DNA of 47,964 bases from Marinibacterium profundimaris (GCF_002210095.1 NZ_AQQR01000028.1:1-47964); one strand, 5' to 3'; counted from the first letter of the stretch, positions 1 through 7,903 are shown. Notes: a model not told the origin generated them from the sequence alone. Numbers and translations: made by a program.

Positions 1-2331
1 CTCGCGATTACGCACCTTATGCGCAGCTGCGCATAAGGTCCGGTAGGCATCGGCATAGCTGTCATAGATCGCGATCTGTGCGGGCGTCAGCTCATGCACC
101 AGCATTTCGTATTCGACCCCGGCATAGGAGAGGGACCGCGCAAGATAGAGCCCGAGCGCCTTCAGATCGCGCGAGATCATCTCCATGGCAGCAATGCCCC
201 CGGCCTCCATCGCGGCAACGAACTCGGCCCGCGTCACGAAAGGGAAATCACCCGTGCCCCAGAGCCCGAGACGGGAGGCATAGGCGAGATTGCCGACCAC
301 CGTCGCGCCGGTCGCTGAGACGTAGAGCACCCGGGCATCGGGAACGGCATTTTGCAGCGCGAGGCCAGCAAGGCCTTGTTGGGATGCCTTCTTGTCGCCG
401 CGGTCGGACTTTTCGCCGGCGGCATTCGCCATGGCGTGGCTTTCGTCGAAAGCGATGACCCCGTTGAACCCCTCGCCAAGCCAGGACGTCACCTGATCGA
501 GGCGGGAGGCTTTCCCGTCGCGTTCAGCAGAACGCAGGGTGGCATAGGTGACGAAGAGGATGCCCTCTGGGAGACGGATATCGCTCCCCTGGCGGAATTT
601 CGAGAGCGGCACGATATCGCTTTCACGCCCCCCAAGCGCCATCCAGTCGCGGCGCGCATCCTCGATGAGCTTGTCGCTCTTCGAGACCCAGACCGCGCGG
701 CGTCGTCCTTGCAGCCAATTGTCGAGGATGATGCCCGCGACCTGCCGGCCCTTGCCGCAGCCCGTGCCATCGCCGAGGAACCAGCCCTTGCGCAGGCGAA
801 AGGCACCTTCGTCATCCTCAGACGCTGCCATCAGCTGACCTTCGATCTCGCCGCGCTTGAACCAGCCCTTGAGATGCGTCTCGTGGGCATTGCCCGCATA
901 GATGACGCTTTCAAGCTGCGGCGCGGAGAGGAGACCGTCCGCGACGAGGGTCTTCGGCAGCATTGGGCGGTAGGTCGGGACAGGCGGCGGGACAGAGGCC
1001 ATGGCCGCGGATTGCACGAGTGCGGTCGGATGAGCGGCCGCGCCGTCGATCCGGATCGATTGCAGGTCATAGGCTTCGTAGACCGTATCCTGCAGCGCGC
1101 CCTCGGGTTCGCTCCAGGCTTTCGGCAGGTAGTCGAGCGGGGCCGTGTCGATGTCGTCGAACGGGTGCTTCGCGCGTTCCTCGGCGAGGGCGCGGGTTTC
1201 TTTGCGTGCTGCGTTGCGCAGGGCGTGGAGGTTGGTGCGGGTCGGGCGAGGTGGCACCGAAAGAGCCGCGCCAGTGGGGCAGGGCAGGGGGTTGCGGCGC
1301 GCGGGACAATGGGTGAGTACTACGGAGAGAAGATCACTCGTGGTCGCGCAGATCGGATGATAGGCGGCGTCAATATCAGCCGGTGCGGTCTCTTCAGCAC
1401 CAGCCACGCGCTTGTCGATCACCGTCAGCCTCGTGTCGATCGTGGTGCCATGCCGCGCGAAGACCTTGCCGTCGATGGCTGCGGAAAACACCACGTCAGC
1501 GCTTTGCCTGATCCGCTGAAACGTAGGCTGGAAACTCTTGGTGGAGGGACGGAAACTCTCGCCGGTGATGACAACGAGACGCCCACCGGGCGCGAGGCGA
1601 GCAAGGGAAGACAGAACATGTTGGCTGGTGGCCTGCCGGAACCGGCCTTCGACGTGGCTAGCGGCCGAGAACGGTGGGTTCATCACGATGACCGAGGGCG
1701 TGATCGACCGATCCAAACGGTCGTCGATCGAGGCGGCATCGTGTTCCGAGACTGCAGCGTCGGAGAAAAGCTGCTCCAGCAACGCGCGGCGGGTCTCAGC
1801 GAGCTCGTTCAGCGCCAGGCGAGCGCCTGCGATCCGGGCGAAGATCGCCAGCATGCCGGTGCCGGCCGAGGGCTCGAGCACGAGTTCGTCGGCCCGAAAC
1901 CCCGCCGCCTGCGCGACGATGGCTGCGAGCGGCAGAGGGGTCGAAAACTGTTGCAGACGGATGCTGTCTTCCGAGCGCCGCGTGTGAGAGGGCGCCAAAC
2001 CGGCGAGGCGTTCGATCATGGAAAGAAAGGCGTGCGGCGTAGCCGCCTGCCGCTGTATCAGCGCACCGTAGCGCGAGAGCATCAGGATCTGGGCGACCTC
2101 TGCGGCCTCATAGACGTCCTTCCAGACCCAGGCACCACTGGTGTCGCTGGCACCGGAAGCTTCTTCCATCGCGGCGCGCAGGGCAGCGGCGTCGATGGGC
2201 TTGCCCGCCTCGAACTGGGGGACGAGGGTTTTCGCAGCCAGCAAAAGGTTTTGGGCGAAGCGCGAGGCTTCCGAGCGGGCAGGGGTCTCGGCCTCGGGCG
2301 CAAGCGGGACGGAATGGGGGTGAGCGTTCAT
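1..2331 (-). CDS. Methylase/strawberry-notch helicase protein (3' end outside window)
   Basis: The frame is open for all 777 codons from the ATG at 2331 to the left edge; I checked it triplet by triplet and found no stop. The N-terminal part looks like an N6-adenine methyltransferase fold: an LEPSAGTGM SAM-binding stretch and an NPPF motif near residues 218-221. The second part is a superfamily-2 helicase of the strawberry-notch type: Walker A GTGCGKGRQ (Lys about 527), a DESH box (about 629-632) and the family motif LGLWGTGDFPF. Such proteins are typical of alphaproteobacterial plasmids and integrative elements; their biochemical role is poorly known. Downstream of YADAY (near base 45) the sequence no longer resembles the family as I remember it, and a perfect 26-bp palindrome lies exactly there, so the C-terminal part may be replaced or interrupted. 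It is the last gene of the minus-strand backbone row. Confidence 0.85.
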   Translation of the reverse strand, partial: MNAHPHSVPLAPEAETPARSEASRFAQNLLLAAKTLVPQFEAGKPIDAAALRAAMEEASGASDTSGAWVWKDVYEAAEVAQILMLSRYGALIQRQAATPHAFLSMIERLAGLAPSHTRRSEDSIRLQQFSTPLPLAAIVAQAAGFRADELVLEPSAGTGMLAIFARIAGARLALNELAETRRALLEQLFSDAAVSEHDAASIDDRLDRSITPSVIVMNPPFSAASHVEGRFRQATSQHVLSSLARLAPGGRLVVITGESFRPSTKSFQPTFQRIRQSADVVFSAAIDGKVFARHGTTIDTRLTVIDKRVAGAEETAPADIDAAYHPICATTSDLLSVVLTHCPARRNPLPCPTGAALSVPPRPTRTNLHALRNAARKETRALAEERAKHPFDDIDTAPLDYLPKAWSEPEGALQDTVYEAYDLQSIRIDGAAAHPTALVQSAAMASVPPPVPTYRPMLPKTLVADGLLSAPQLESVIYAGNAHETHLKGWFKRGEIEGQLMAASEDDEGAFRLRKGWFLGDGTGCGKGRQVAGIILDNWLQGRRRAVWVSKSDKLIEDARRDWMALGGRESDIVPLSKFRQGSDIRLPEGILFVTYATLRSAERDGKASRLDQVTSWLGEGFNGVIAFDESHAMANAAGEKSDRGDKKASQQGLAGLALQNAVPDARVLYVSATGATVVGNLAYASRLGLWGTGDFPFVTRAEFVAAMEAGGIAAMEMISRDLKALGLYLARSLSYAGVEYEMLVHELTPAQIAIYDSYADAYRTLCAAAHKVRNRE
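14..39. repeat. Perfect 26-bp palindrome inside the helicase frame
   Basis: The half ACCTTATGCGCAG is followed directly by its exact reverse complement. The flanking bases (c at both 13 and 40) end the symmetry. TGCGCATAA resembles a tyrosine-recombinase arm, but the arms point outwards. No second copy was noticed in the window. Confidence 0.7.
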
Positions 2332-2386
2332 CGGCAATCTCCGGGGTTGAGGGTTGGCCCCAAGCCCCGCGCGCACTCTCTCACCC

Positions 2387-2405
2387 GGGAGGGGTCACCC
2401 CTCCC
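2387..2405 (-). terminator. GC-rich hairpin after the toxin gene
   Basis: GGGAGGGG (2387-2394) pairs with CCCCTCCC (2398-2405) across a 3-nt loop. It sits between the toxin stop (2458) and the helicase start (2331). No clear T run follows on the minus strand, so it may be an attenuator or mRNA-end structure rather than a strong terminator. Confidence 0.4.
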
Positions 2406-2457
2406 GCCCTGTCTCTCGCTCTTTCATGGCAAAGCCCCGGTGCAAATTTGCCCGTTA

Positions 2458-2757
2458 TCAGGACGACCGCAGATGCCTCGGCACGTCCATGGACTGATGC
2501 AGGACCCGGATCACGAATATCCTGTCCGGGTCCACCTCGTAGAACACGAGGTGCCGACCCGTGATCAGTTTACGCGCACCCTGCTGGAGGTCGGAGCAGT
2601 CCGATCCCATTTGCGGGTTGGCGATGAGCCCCTTCAGGGCACGATCGATGTCGTCGAGATAGCGGTCCGCCTGCGCCGCGCCCCACTGTCGATCTGTCTC
2701 GACCCAGATGTCGACGAGATCGGATTTTGCCGCCTGGGAGTGATGGATTTCACGCAT
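2458..2757 (-). CDS. parE: ParE/RelE-type toxin
   Basis: A 99-residue protein starting MREIHHSQ, the usual size of ParE-type toxins. Seen: an N-terminal helix pair with the W-x-x-A-x-A-D-x-Y pattern typical of plasmid ParE (QWGAAQADRYLDDID), a central N-P-x-x-G turn, and a C-terminal beta part with the LVFYEVD and VIRVLH strands. The longer reading frame to 2823 lies inside the antitoxin gene, so the ATG at 2757 is chosen; it overlaps the antitoxin stop by 8 bases, the normal coupled layout. ParE toxins of this fold usually poison DNA gyrase, some relatives cleave mRNA; which applies here is not visible. The role is most likely stabilisation of the element. Confidence 0.85.
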   Translation of the reverse strand: MREIHHSQAAKSDLVDIWVETDRQWGAAQADRYLDDIDRALKGLIANPQMGSDCSDLQQGARKLITGRHLVFYEVDPDRIFVIRVLHQSMDVPRHLRSS

Positions 2758-3001
2758 CAGAAGCGCCAGAGCGGCTCCGCGCCTCGCGCTTGATCTCATC
2801 CATGTCAAGCGGACCGGCGTCACCGGATTGTTTGCCCTCCATCAGCGCAACGCGAAGCCGCGCCCGCTGACCTTCCTGCTCCTCCATCAGGCGCAGAGAG
2901 GCGCGGATCAACTCGCTGGTTGACCCGTAACGCCCCTCTTTAAGCATCAGGGCGATGAATTCGTCCCAATGGGGGCCAAGTGTGACGCTTGTGCTTGCCA
3001 T
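2750..3001 (-). CDS. parD: ParD-type antitoxin (ribbon-helix-helix)
   Basis: 83 residues from the ATG at 3001, preceded by GGAG at a 6-base distance; upstream ATGs lack such spacing. The N-terminus (STSVTLGPHWDEFIALML) has the beta strand and first helix of a ribbon-helix-helix DNA-binding domain, followed by the YGSTSELIRASLRLMEE helix typical of ParD. The charged C-terminal tail would wrap the toxin. The gene precedes and overlaps the toxin gene, as expected. It should repress its own promoter, where an inverted repeat is visible. Confidence 0.87.
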   Translation of the reverse strand: MASTSVTLGPHWDEFIALMLKEGRYGSTSELIRASLRLMEEQEGQRARLRVALMEGKQSGDAGPLDMDEIKREARSRSGASDA

Positions 3002-3013
3002 GCTCATCTCCAG

Positions 3014-3055
3014 AATACGCATGAATAAGATATATGAGTATTTCGGGCATTTCAA
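3014..3055 (-). promoter_or_regulatory. parD promoter with inverted-repeat operator
   Basis: On the minus strand TTGAAA (3055-3050), a 17-bp spacer and TATCTT (3032-3027) form a sigma70-like promoter. Over and just past the -10 lies an imperfect inverted repeat, AATACTCAT (3042-3034) and ATGCGTATT (3022-3014), one mismatch per arm pair, a plausible ParD operator. The -35 overlaps the end of the upstream gene. Confidence 0.6.
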
Positions 3056-3696
3056 CTCGGGGGTGGGCTTGCGCCCTGTTCGGCGCCGGCAGGTCTGTGC
3101 AGCTCTCGCAAAGTCAGGTGATCTACAAATGCTCGTGCCTCGGACAGGCAGTCCAACTCATAGTGCCCGAAGAACCCCCAGCAGGCATCGACCTCCTCGC
3201 CGTCACGCTCGACGACATAGCCATAAACCTGGCCGCCGAGGTAGGCATCGAAGGTGACGATCTCAGCGCGCAGAATGTTTTTGGCCTTTTCGCGCATCGC
3301 CTTGGTGACGCGTTTCACGCCGAACTCTTCCCGGACCGCGTCGAGCGTCACGTAGACATAGCCGACTTGGCTGGAATCCCACGGGCAGTGAAACCCGATC
3401 GTGTTCATCGCGAGACCGGAATGATCGTAGAGAAACACGGGCAATAAGATCGCCTTGCGCTCGGCGCGCTCGCGCAGCTGCTCAATCGAGAGGTCGCTCT
3501 GGTCTGTGACGCCCGAGAGATCGCGCAGGAGCGCATCTGGGCTGTCGAAGGGATGGCTGTCGCCCAGCCGATAGCGCCGGTGCCAGCAGATCAGTTTCCC
3601 GAGGTTGGACCACTCCCTCGGGCTCTCAGTATCCGGGTCATGGTAGATCTTGATGGTATGGCCTTGGTAGGCCTCCTCGTAGACAGGGTCTTGCAT
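3052..3696 (-). CDS. Conserved plasmid/phage protein of unknown function
   Basis: 214 residues from the ATG at 3696, preceded by GAAAGGA at about 7 bases; upstream codons lie in the hairpin region and are rejected. Recognisable pattern: N-terminal EAYQGHTIKIYHD strand, WSNLGKLICWHRRYRLGD, a central LYDHSG followed by CPWDSSQVGYVYV, a basic EFGVKRVTK segment and a VYGYVVE...CWGFFG stretch. I recall this arrangement from uncharacterised phage and plasmid proteins. No signal peptide or membrane segment. It belongs to the backbone row. Function not assigned. Confidence 0.75.
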   Translation of the reverse strand: MQDPVYEEAYQGHTIKIYHDPDTESPREWSNLGKLICWHRRYRLGDSHPFDSPDALLRDLSGVTDQSDLSIEQLRERAERKAILLPVFLYDHSGLAMNTIGFHCPWDSSQVGYVYVTLDAVREEFGVKRVTKAMREKAKNILRAEIVTFDAYLGGQVYGYVVERDGEEVDACWGFFGHYELDCLSEARAFVDHLTLRELHRPAGAEQGASPPPS

Positions 3697-3720
3697 TTCG
3701 ATATCCTTTCTTGAAACGCA

Positions 3721-3760
3721 ATCGACCCGCCGAGCCGGTTGAGGCCGCAGGCGGGTCGAT
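3721..3760 (-). terminator. Long-loop hairpin between backbone genes
   Basis: ATCGACCCGCC (3721-3731) and its perfect reverse complement (3750-3760) enclose an 18-nt loop. The hairpin lies 43 bases after the stop of the upstream gene (3803) and before the start at 3696. Confidence 0.45.
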
Positions 3761-3802
3761 TTGGACGTGGTCAGGTGGTCGGCGAGTTTGCCGTCCGGTG
3801 GA

Positions 3803-4279
3803 TCAGGCAGCAGCGCGGTTCTGACGATCTTGGATGTGCTCAACCGAAACCTTCAGCAGCCAGTCCTCGAAGCCGAGAATGGTCTGGTGATTGACCACCG
3901 CCGCGACCCAAACTGCGCGCGGATCGCCAACAATCTGTGTCGGGTCGTTGTCGATCCGGCCATTGGCCATCCACGGCTCTGGCTGGATGCGCCCGAGCCA
4001 GTCCGCCAGCGACGGGATGCGTCCTTGGCAGTCTTCGCGCACATGCTGCTCGCCGATCCAGCGGATGGGAACAACCCGGCCCGCGCTGTTGGTCAGGCTG
4101 CGACCGAAGTGGCGTTCAGCATCATAGATCCCAACGGTATGATGTTTTTGGGCTCTGTGAACAAAGAGACCTAGGTGCTCTTTGGATGAGTCAAACCAGT
4201 CATGCACATGCTGGTAATCGTTTGGCACACCGCCAAACTTTCGGGCTGAGCTTTCAGCGTGATGGAGGGGGTGTGCCAT
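3803..4279 (-). CDS. DUF6915-like plasmid protein
   Basis: 158 residues starting MAHPLHHAESSARKFGG; one base separates its ATG from the stop of the preceding gene, indicating translational coupling. Conserved-looking blocks: DYQHVHDWFDSSKEHLG, HRAQKHHTVGIYDAERHFG, and VPIRWIGEQHVREDC followed by PSLADWLGRIQPEPWM. This matches what I remember of the DUF6915 family in alphaproteobacterial plasmids. Many histidines, no signal peptide. Function unknown. The last residues (about 150-158) look less conserved and may be strain-specific. Confidence 0.75.
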   Translation of the reverse strand: MAHPLHHAESSARKFGGVPNDYQHVHDWFDSSKEHLGLFVHRAQKHHTVGIYDAERHFGRSLTNSAGRVVPIRWIGEQHVREDCQGRIPSLADWLGRIQPEPWMANGRIDNDPTQIVGDPRAVWVAAVVNHQTILGFEDWLLKVSVEHIQDRQNRAAA

Positions 4280-4280
4280 G

Positions 4281-4664
4281 TCAGAGCCCCTCGTGTTCAG
4301 TGGTGTTGGTCTCGATGTAACGGTTCGAATGACTGACATCGATCTTGTCAGTCTCAAGCGACCAAGTCAGTTCACCATAGCCGCCCTCGTTGTTCTCGAA
4401 CCCGGGGCACAGGGCATAGGCGAAGTCCCAGCCGAAATCTTCGGCCCGGCGCCGCAGGTCTTCCGTCAGGATGATCGTGTCAGGGGTCACCACGACATCC
4501 TCGACATTGCCGGAATCGCCGTAGCCTTCGTATTGCACCTCGATGTTCGTTACGCCGAGGGTGCGCAGTTCGGAAAGAAGCGTCGCGCGGGTTTCTACCC
4601 GCTGTTCGGCAGCACGCCTCTGGGATTCGAGTATCTGCGCGTAGAAATCAGTCTCTTGTGTCAT
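4281..4664 (-). CDS. Small acidic plasmid protein (possibly DUF6878-like)
   Basis: 127 residues from MTQETDFYAQIL. The N-terminal third is a likely helix with many Arg/Glu, followed by GVTNIEVQYEGYGDSGNVEDV, a beta-rich stretch that recalls the YDGYGDSG pattern of DUF6878 proteins, and a Trp/Gly-rich end with FENNEGGYGELTW. Soluble and acidic. It is coupled to the following gene (1-base gap). An upstream in-frame ATG at 4706 lies in the intergenic hairpin and is rejected. Function unknown. Confidence 0.75.
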   Translation of the reverse strand: MTQETDFYAQILESQRRAAEQRVETRATLLSELRTLGVTNIEVQYEGYGDSGNVEDVVVTPDTIILTEDLRRRAEDFGWDFAYALCPGFENNEGGYGELTWSLETDKIDVSHSNRYIETNTTEHEGL

Positions 4665-4696
4665 GTCTTTGATCCTTTGGAATTGAGGAAATGGGA

Positions 4697-4734
4697 GGGC
4701 GACCATTACGCGGGGTCGCCCAGGAAGTTTCCTG
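4697..4734 (-). terminator. Hairpin pair between backbone genes
   Basis: GGGCGACC (4697-4704) pairs with GGTCGCCC (4714-4721), and the adjoining CAGGAA-GT-TTCCTG (4721-4734) is a second small palindrome. They sit about 10-20 bases after the stop at 4742. Confidence 0.4.
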
Positions 4735-4741
4735 CGGGGCT

Positions 4742-5038
4742 TCAGGCCGCAGCGTCGCCGCGGTCTTCAGCCGTCCGATCTACCAGGTTGAAATAGAGGT
4801 TCTCGGTCGCGCGCTTGAACCCCGGCGGTTTGCGCGGGGCGAGACAACGCACCGAAGCGCTGCAGCTCTCGCCGTGCTCCATTGCGAACTGCGTCACCTT
4901 GTCGATCAGGTCATCCATTCCCGCGGCCTGGATGCGCTTTTCGGGGTAGCTCGCCATCATCTGGAACTGAGTGACAACGAAGGCGCCATCGCGATGCGCG
5001 GGATAGAGGGTAATCTGGTAGTCGAGTGTCTTGGCCAT
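4742..5038 (-). CDS. Small plasmid protein of unknown function
   Basis: 98 residues starting MAKTLDYQITLYPAHRDGAF with AGGAGACCAGAG directly upstream. A beta-alpha protein: an N-terminal strand, then FVVTQFQMMASYPEK, a helix MDDLIDKVTQFAMEHGE, and a basic tail with CLAPRKPPGFKRATENLYF ending in Ala/Asp. No signal peptide or membrane segment. It stands between two hairpin elements in the backbone row. I do not recognise the family. Confidence 0.7.
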   Translation of the reverse strand: MAKTLDYQITLYPAHRDGAFVVTQFQMMASYPEKRIQAAGMDDLIDKVTQFAMEHGESCSASVRCLAPRKPPGFKRATENLYFNLVDRTAEDRGDAAA

Positions 5039-5084
5039 CTCTGGTCTCCTGTGGCGGGCCGGACGCGGGTATCGCGCCCTTTGG

Positions 5085-5128
5085 AACCCGCCAGCCTGAA
5101 AGGACCGCCCTTTGTGCAAGGGCGGTCC
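5085..5128 (-). repeat. 44-nt hairpin module, copy 1
   Basis: AACCCGCCAGCCTGAAA is followed by an 11-bp stem (5102-5112 with 5118-5128, GGACCGCCCTT against AAGGGCGGTCC) and a 5-nt loop. It lies 27 bases after the DUF3768 stop. Copy 2 is at 5582-5625; stem positions 3 and 11 differ between copies with matching changes on the other arm. Confidence 0.65.
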
Positions 5129-5154
5129 GGGGCGGTGACTAGGGATGGGGGGCG

Positions 5155-5535
5155 TCAGTATTCCGACGGCAGCAGCAGGGTCAGGACCCGACGCGTTTGC
5201 GCAAGGTCAGAGGGCTCGGGGGAGCCGTATTGGTAGTCGACATCGTACAGGTCGAGTTTGAACCAGACCGTCGTGTCCTCAAGCTCAATGACACCCATCT
5301 CGTGCCAGCCATGGGGGTCGCTGTCGGCAATGAAGGTGTCGAAAGCGGCGACGCGGCGGGTGAGTTCCAGCTGCACATCGAGCCCAAGCGCCGCGACGCC
5401 GCGTGTCATTACGAACTGGCCCTGCGGGGCATCGGCAACTGGGGCATTGCCAAGGATGGTACGGCGAAAGGCGTCATTCTGCGCAGCGATAAGTGCGGCT
5501 TCCTGAACGGGGTCGAGGTCGAGTGTGGTGGTCAT
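5155..5535 (-). CDS. DUF3768 family protein
   Basis: 126 residues starting MTTTLDLDPVQEAALIAAQNDAFRR. It shows the DUF3768 pattern in order: a helix ending in NDAFRRTILG, FVMTRGVAALG, a helix leading to FDTFIADSDPHGWHEMG, a WFKLDLYDVDYQYGS segment and the closing TRRVLTLLLPSEY. The family is common on plasmids and conjugative elements of Alphaproteobacteria; function unknown. The frame runs further up to 5634, but those codons cross the hairpin module, and the chosen ATG has GGAGAATTCCT upstream. Confidence 0.85.
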   Translation of the reverse strand: MTTTLDLDPVQEAALIAAQNDAFRRTILGNAPVADAPQGQFVMTRGVAALGLDVQLELTRRVAAFDTFIADSDPHGWHEMGVIELEDTTVWFKLDLYDVDYQYGSPEPSDLAQTRRVLTLLLPSEY

Positions 5536-5581
5536 AGGAATTCTCCGGGACGGGCCAGCTGATCCGTTATCGGCTGTGGTC

Positions 5582-5625
5582 AACCCGCCAGCCGGAAAGG
5601 GCCGCCCTCGATGTGAGGACGGCCC
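5582..5625 (-). repeat. 44-nt hairpin module, copy 2
   Basis: AACCCGCCAGCCGGAAA plus an 11-bp stem (5599-5609 with 5615-5625) and a 5-nt loop. On the minus-strand RNA the only non-Watson-Crick pair is a U-G wobble, while the plus strand would have a C-A mismatch, so the minus transcript is the likely functional one. It lies 37 bases after the stop at 5662. Confidence 0.65.
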
Positions 5626-5661
5626 AGAGATCATGTCAGGTTCAGGTCGGTGGTCGCTTCG

Positions 5662-7833
5662 TCAGGCAGCATCCCCACTGAGGAAGGCTGGCAAGGACGA
5701 CGGTTCGTCGTTCTCGGCATCGATCTGAGTATCTGAGGCGGGCTGGTCGCCTTCTTCGGCCTCGGGCACATCGTCACCCATGTCGGCGTCAGCGTCCATC
5801 GCACCGGCAAACGCCATCCCGTCGGGCAGCCAGCGCGTCGTCTTCGCAACCGTCGCCGCGCCGAACCCTTCCGTCTCGCCGGCGGTTTCCGCGAAAGCCC
5901 GCTCCATCGCGGCCGCGATATCGCCCTTGCGCTCGCGATTGCGATCTTCGGCGTAGTCCTCGCTGATCAGCTTGAGCGCAGTCGCGACTGCATGGCCCTT
6001 GTTGACTCGACCCCAGTAGTTTTGCGCGGTCGGGCGCCAGCAGGCCGCCACATCGACATCAAGCCGCGCGCCAATCTCCTCGATGATTGGGGAGGGGCGA
6101 TTGTCGGAGGAGAGCTGCGGCTTTACCGCCAGACCCGTCGCCCAGGCGAAAAGCGCCTGCTTATCGGCAAGAGGCAGCGCCGACATCACCCGGAAGTCCT
6201 CTGGTTTCTCGAGCTTCATCCAGTCGGTGGCGAGGTCCTGTTCCAGTGCCTCGAGCATTTTCTGGGCGACAGTATCCGCATGCAGCACCTCGCGGTCTTG
6301 CGCCTGGAAAGGCCGGATCGAGATGTCGAGCGCTTCGTTGTTGTAGGACCGCCCCAAAGCCTGTTCGCAGAGCGCGTAGAGCATCGCATCGAACGCCACC
6401 TCGAAATCCGCCGCCAGATGCGCCCGCAGGATGTGCTGACGCGTCGCGCGCAGATCGTCGGCGAGGCTCGCCGAAATCCCATCCGCCTTGCGCAAGGTCG
6501 CCGCCGGATCGGAGGTTGGCACCGGCGTCGAGGAGGTTGGCGGCGTCACGTGCGGGCGGGCAGGGGATGGGGCATCACCCGCTTCAGCACTATCCTCGCC
6601 CGGCTCGGTCGCAGCGGGGATATCTTCTGGTCGCACGAGGCCTTTCTCGACACGTAGCGCCCCGTCATGACCGATGGTCAGAACCACGCCCGCGATGGCA
6701 CGATCTTCGTCCGCGTACGGTTGCCGTTCGCGCTGCAGGGCTTCGATCTCGCGCAAACGCGGCTCGATTGCGTAGTATTCCTCCGTCTCCGCCTCAGACC
6801 AATCCTCGCCGTCGTTCTGCGCCGCCAATTCCTCTTCGCGGGCGATGAGACGTTCCTCCTCGGCGAGCAAGTCCGGATCGGGATCGACATCCTGCGGATA
6901 GACCCGCCCGAAACTGCGAAACGCGCCGTAGTCGACCGAGAGGTGAACCTCGACCCATTTCCACATCCCCTCAAAAGTCTTGGCCGCAGCCTGCAGCCTC
7001 TCGATGGCGAGGCGCTCCAGGAGCTCGGGGTTTTCCATATGGGCGCTGGCACGATCGTCGAAGAGATCGCGCAGCAGAACGCCGCCTGCCGCCTCATACG
7101 CCTCGATGCCGACAAAGCGCCCGAGGGCCGAGTTCGCCGAATGCGCGGTCTCAGTCAGCTGGCGTTTGATGCTCTGTGGGTGGATGTGATAGCCGCCCTT
7201 CACCGCGTTCCAAACTGCCAGTTGGCGGTCATGGTCGTCGGTCAGCGTGAAAGCCATCACGCATTCGAGGGTCAGATCGCCCGCACGGAATTGTTCGATG
7301 ATCTCGGGCGCGACACGGGCGAGTTTGAGACGACGTCGCACCAGGTCGACCGAGACGCCGAACTTCAGCGCGATCTCGTCCTCGCTGCGCCCCTCGGCGA
7401 TCATCGCCTCAAAAGCTTCGAACTGGTCGGCCGGGTGCATCGCCGCGCGCTGGAGGTTTTCCGTGGTAGATGTGAGGATGGCGTTGCGCTCGTCCTCGAC
7501 GAGGCAGGGCACGGGGTGATCAACTGGGATCACGCCGTCATCGGCGAGCTGCTTCAGCGCCTTGAGGCGGCGACCGCCGGCATCAACCGCAAAACGTGTC
7601 TCAGACAGCGCATGAACCACCAGGTTCTGCTTGATGCCGGTTTCGCGAATGCTTGCGAGAAGCTCGGCTTCGACGCTGGCGCTCGGCGCCACCTTGCGAA
7701 CGTTGAGCGGGCTGGGCTCCAGCTGGTCGAGCGGGATCAGACGAATGTCGGTCGCTCCGTCTGCCGTTGCCGATGCGGCGGCTTCTGTCTTCTTCACGGT
7801 GGCGGGTTTCGGGCGGGTTGAGGTCTTGGCCAT
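5662..7833 (-). CDS. ParB/Spo0J-domain plasmid protein
   Basis: 723 residues from the ATG at 7833. Residues about 30-130 form the ParB N-terminal nuclease-like fold: IPLDQLEPSPLNVRKV, GIKQNLVVH, a GGRRLKALKQL box and a TENLQRAAMHPADQFEAF segment. A helix-turn-helix follows (about 154-176, EDEIALKFGVSVDLVRRRLKLA). The rest is a long region with acidic Glu/Ala stretches and a Pro/Ser/Thr linker near 430-460. It is two to three times longer than chromosomal ParB; no parA is next to it. Long ParB-like proteins of this kind are frequent on alphaproteobacterial plasmids and may act in regulation rather than partition. First gene of the minus-strand row, divergent from 8133. Confidence 0.85.
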   Translation of the reverse strand: MAKTSTRPKPATVKKTEAAASATADGATDIRLIPLDQLEPSPLNVRKVAPSASVEAELLASIRETGIKQNLVVHALSETRFAVDAGGRRLKALKQLADDGVIPVDHPVPCLVEDERNAILTSTTENLQRAAMHPADQFEAFEAMIAEGRSEDEIALKFGVSVDLVRRRLKLARVAPEIIEQFRAGDLTLECVMAFTLTDDHDRQLAVWNAVKGGYHIHPQSIKRQLTETAHSANSALGRFVGIEAYEAAGGVLLRDLFDDRASAHMENPELLERLAIERLQAAAKTFEGMWKWVEVHLSVDYGAFRSFGRVYPQDVDPDPDLLAEEERLIAREEELAAQNDGEDWSEAETEEYYAIEPRLREIEALQRERQPYADEDRAIAGVVLTIGHDGALRVEKGLVRPEDIPAATEPGEDSAEAGDAPSPARPHVTPPTSSTPVPTSDPAATLRKADGISASLADDLRATRQHILRAHLAADFEVAFDAMLYALCEQALGRSYNNEALDISIRPFQAQDREVLHADTVAQKMLEALEQDLATDWMKLEKPEDFRVMSALPLADKQALFAWATGLAVKPQLSSDNRPSPIIEEIGARLDVDVAACWRPTAQNYWGRVNKGHAVATALKLISEDYAEDRNRERKGDIAAAMERAFAETAGETEGFGAATVAKTTRWLPDGMAFAGAMDADADMGDDVPEAEEGDQPASDTQIDAENDEPSSLPAFLSGDAA

Positions 7834-7884
7834 GGTCAGGGTCCTTGTTACGCCGGACCCGGATGAGACTCTCTCTATCCTATC

Positions 7885-7903
7885 AAGCCCGGCACCCGGG
7901 CTT
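7885..7903. terminator. Short hairpin upstream of the ParB-like gene
   Basis: AAGCCCGG and CCGGGCTT separated by CAC. It falls in the divergent 300-base gap (7834-8132), about 50 bases upstream of the ParB-like start, so it would lie in that gene's leader if transcription starts further out. Confidence 0.3.

Noticed and set aside
352-2793. 813-codon plus-strand open frame
   Set aside because: It is the antisense shadow of the methylase/helicase gene, sharing its codon boundaries; the translation is Arg/Gly/Ala-rich with no domain pattern, while the minus strand shows clear motifs.
6667-7821. 384-codon plus-strand open frame
   Set aside because: Antisense to the ParB-domain gene; no recognisable domain and no ribosome-binding site.
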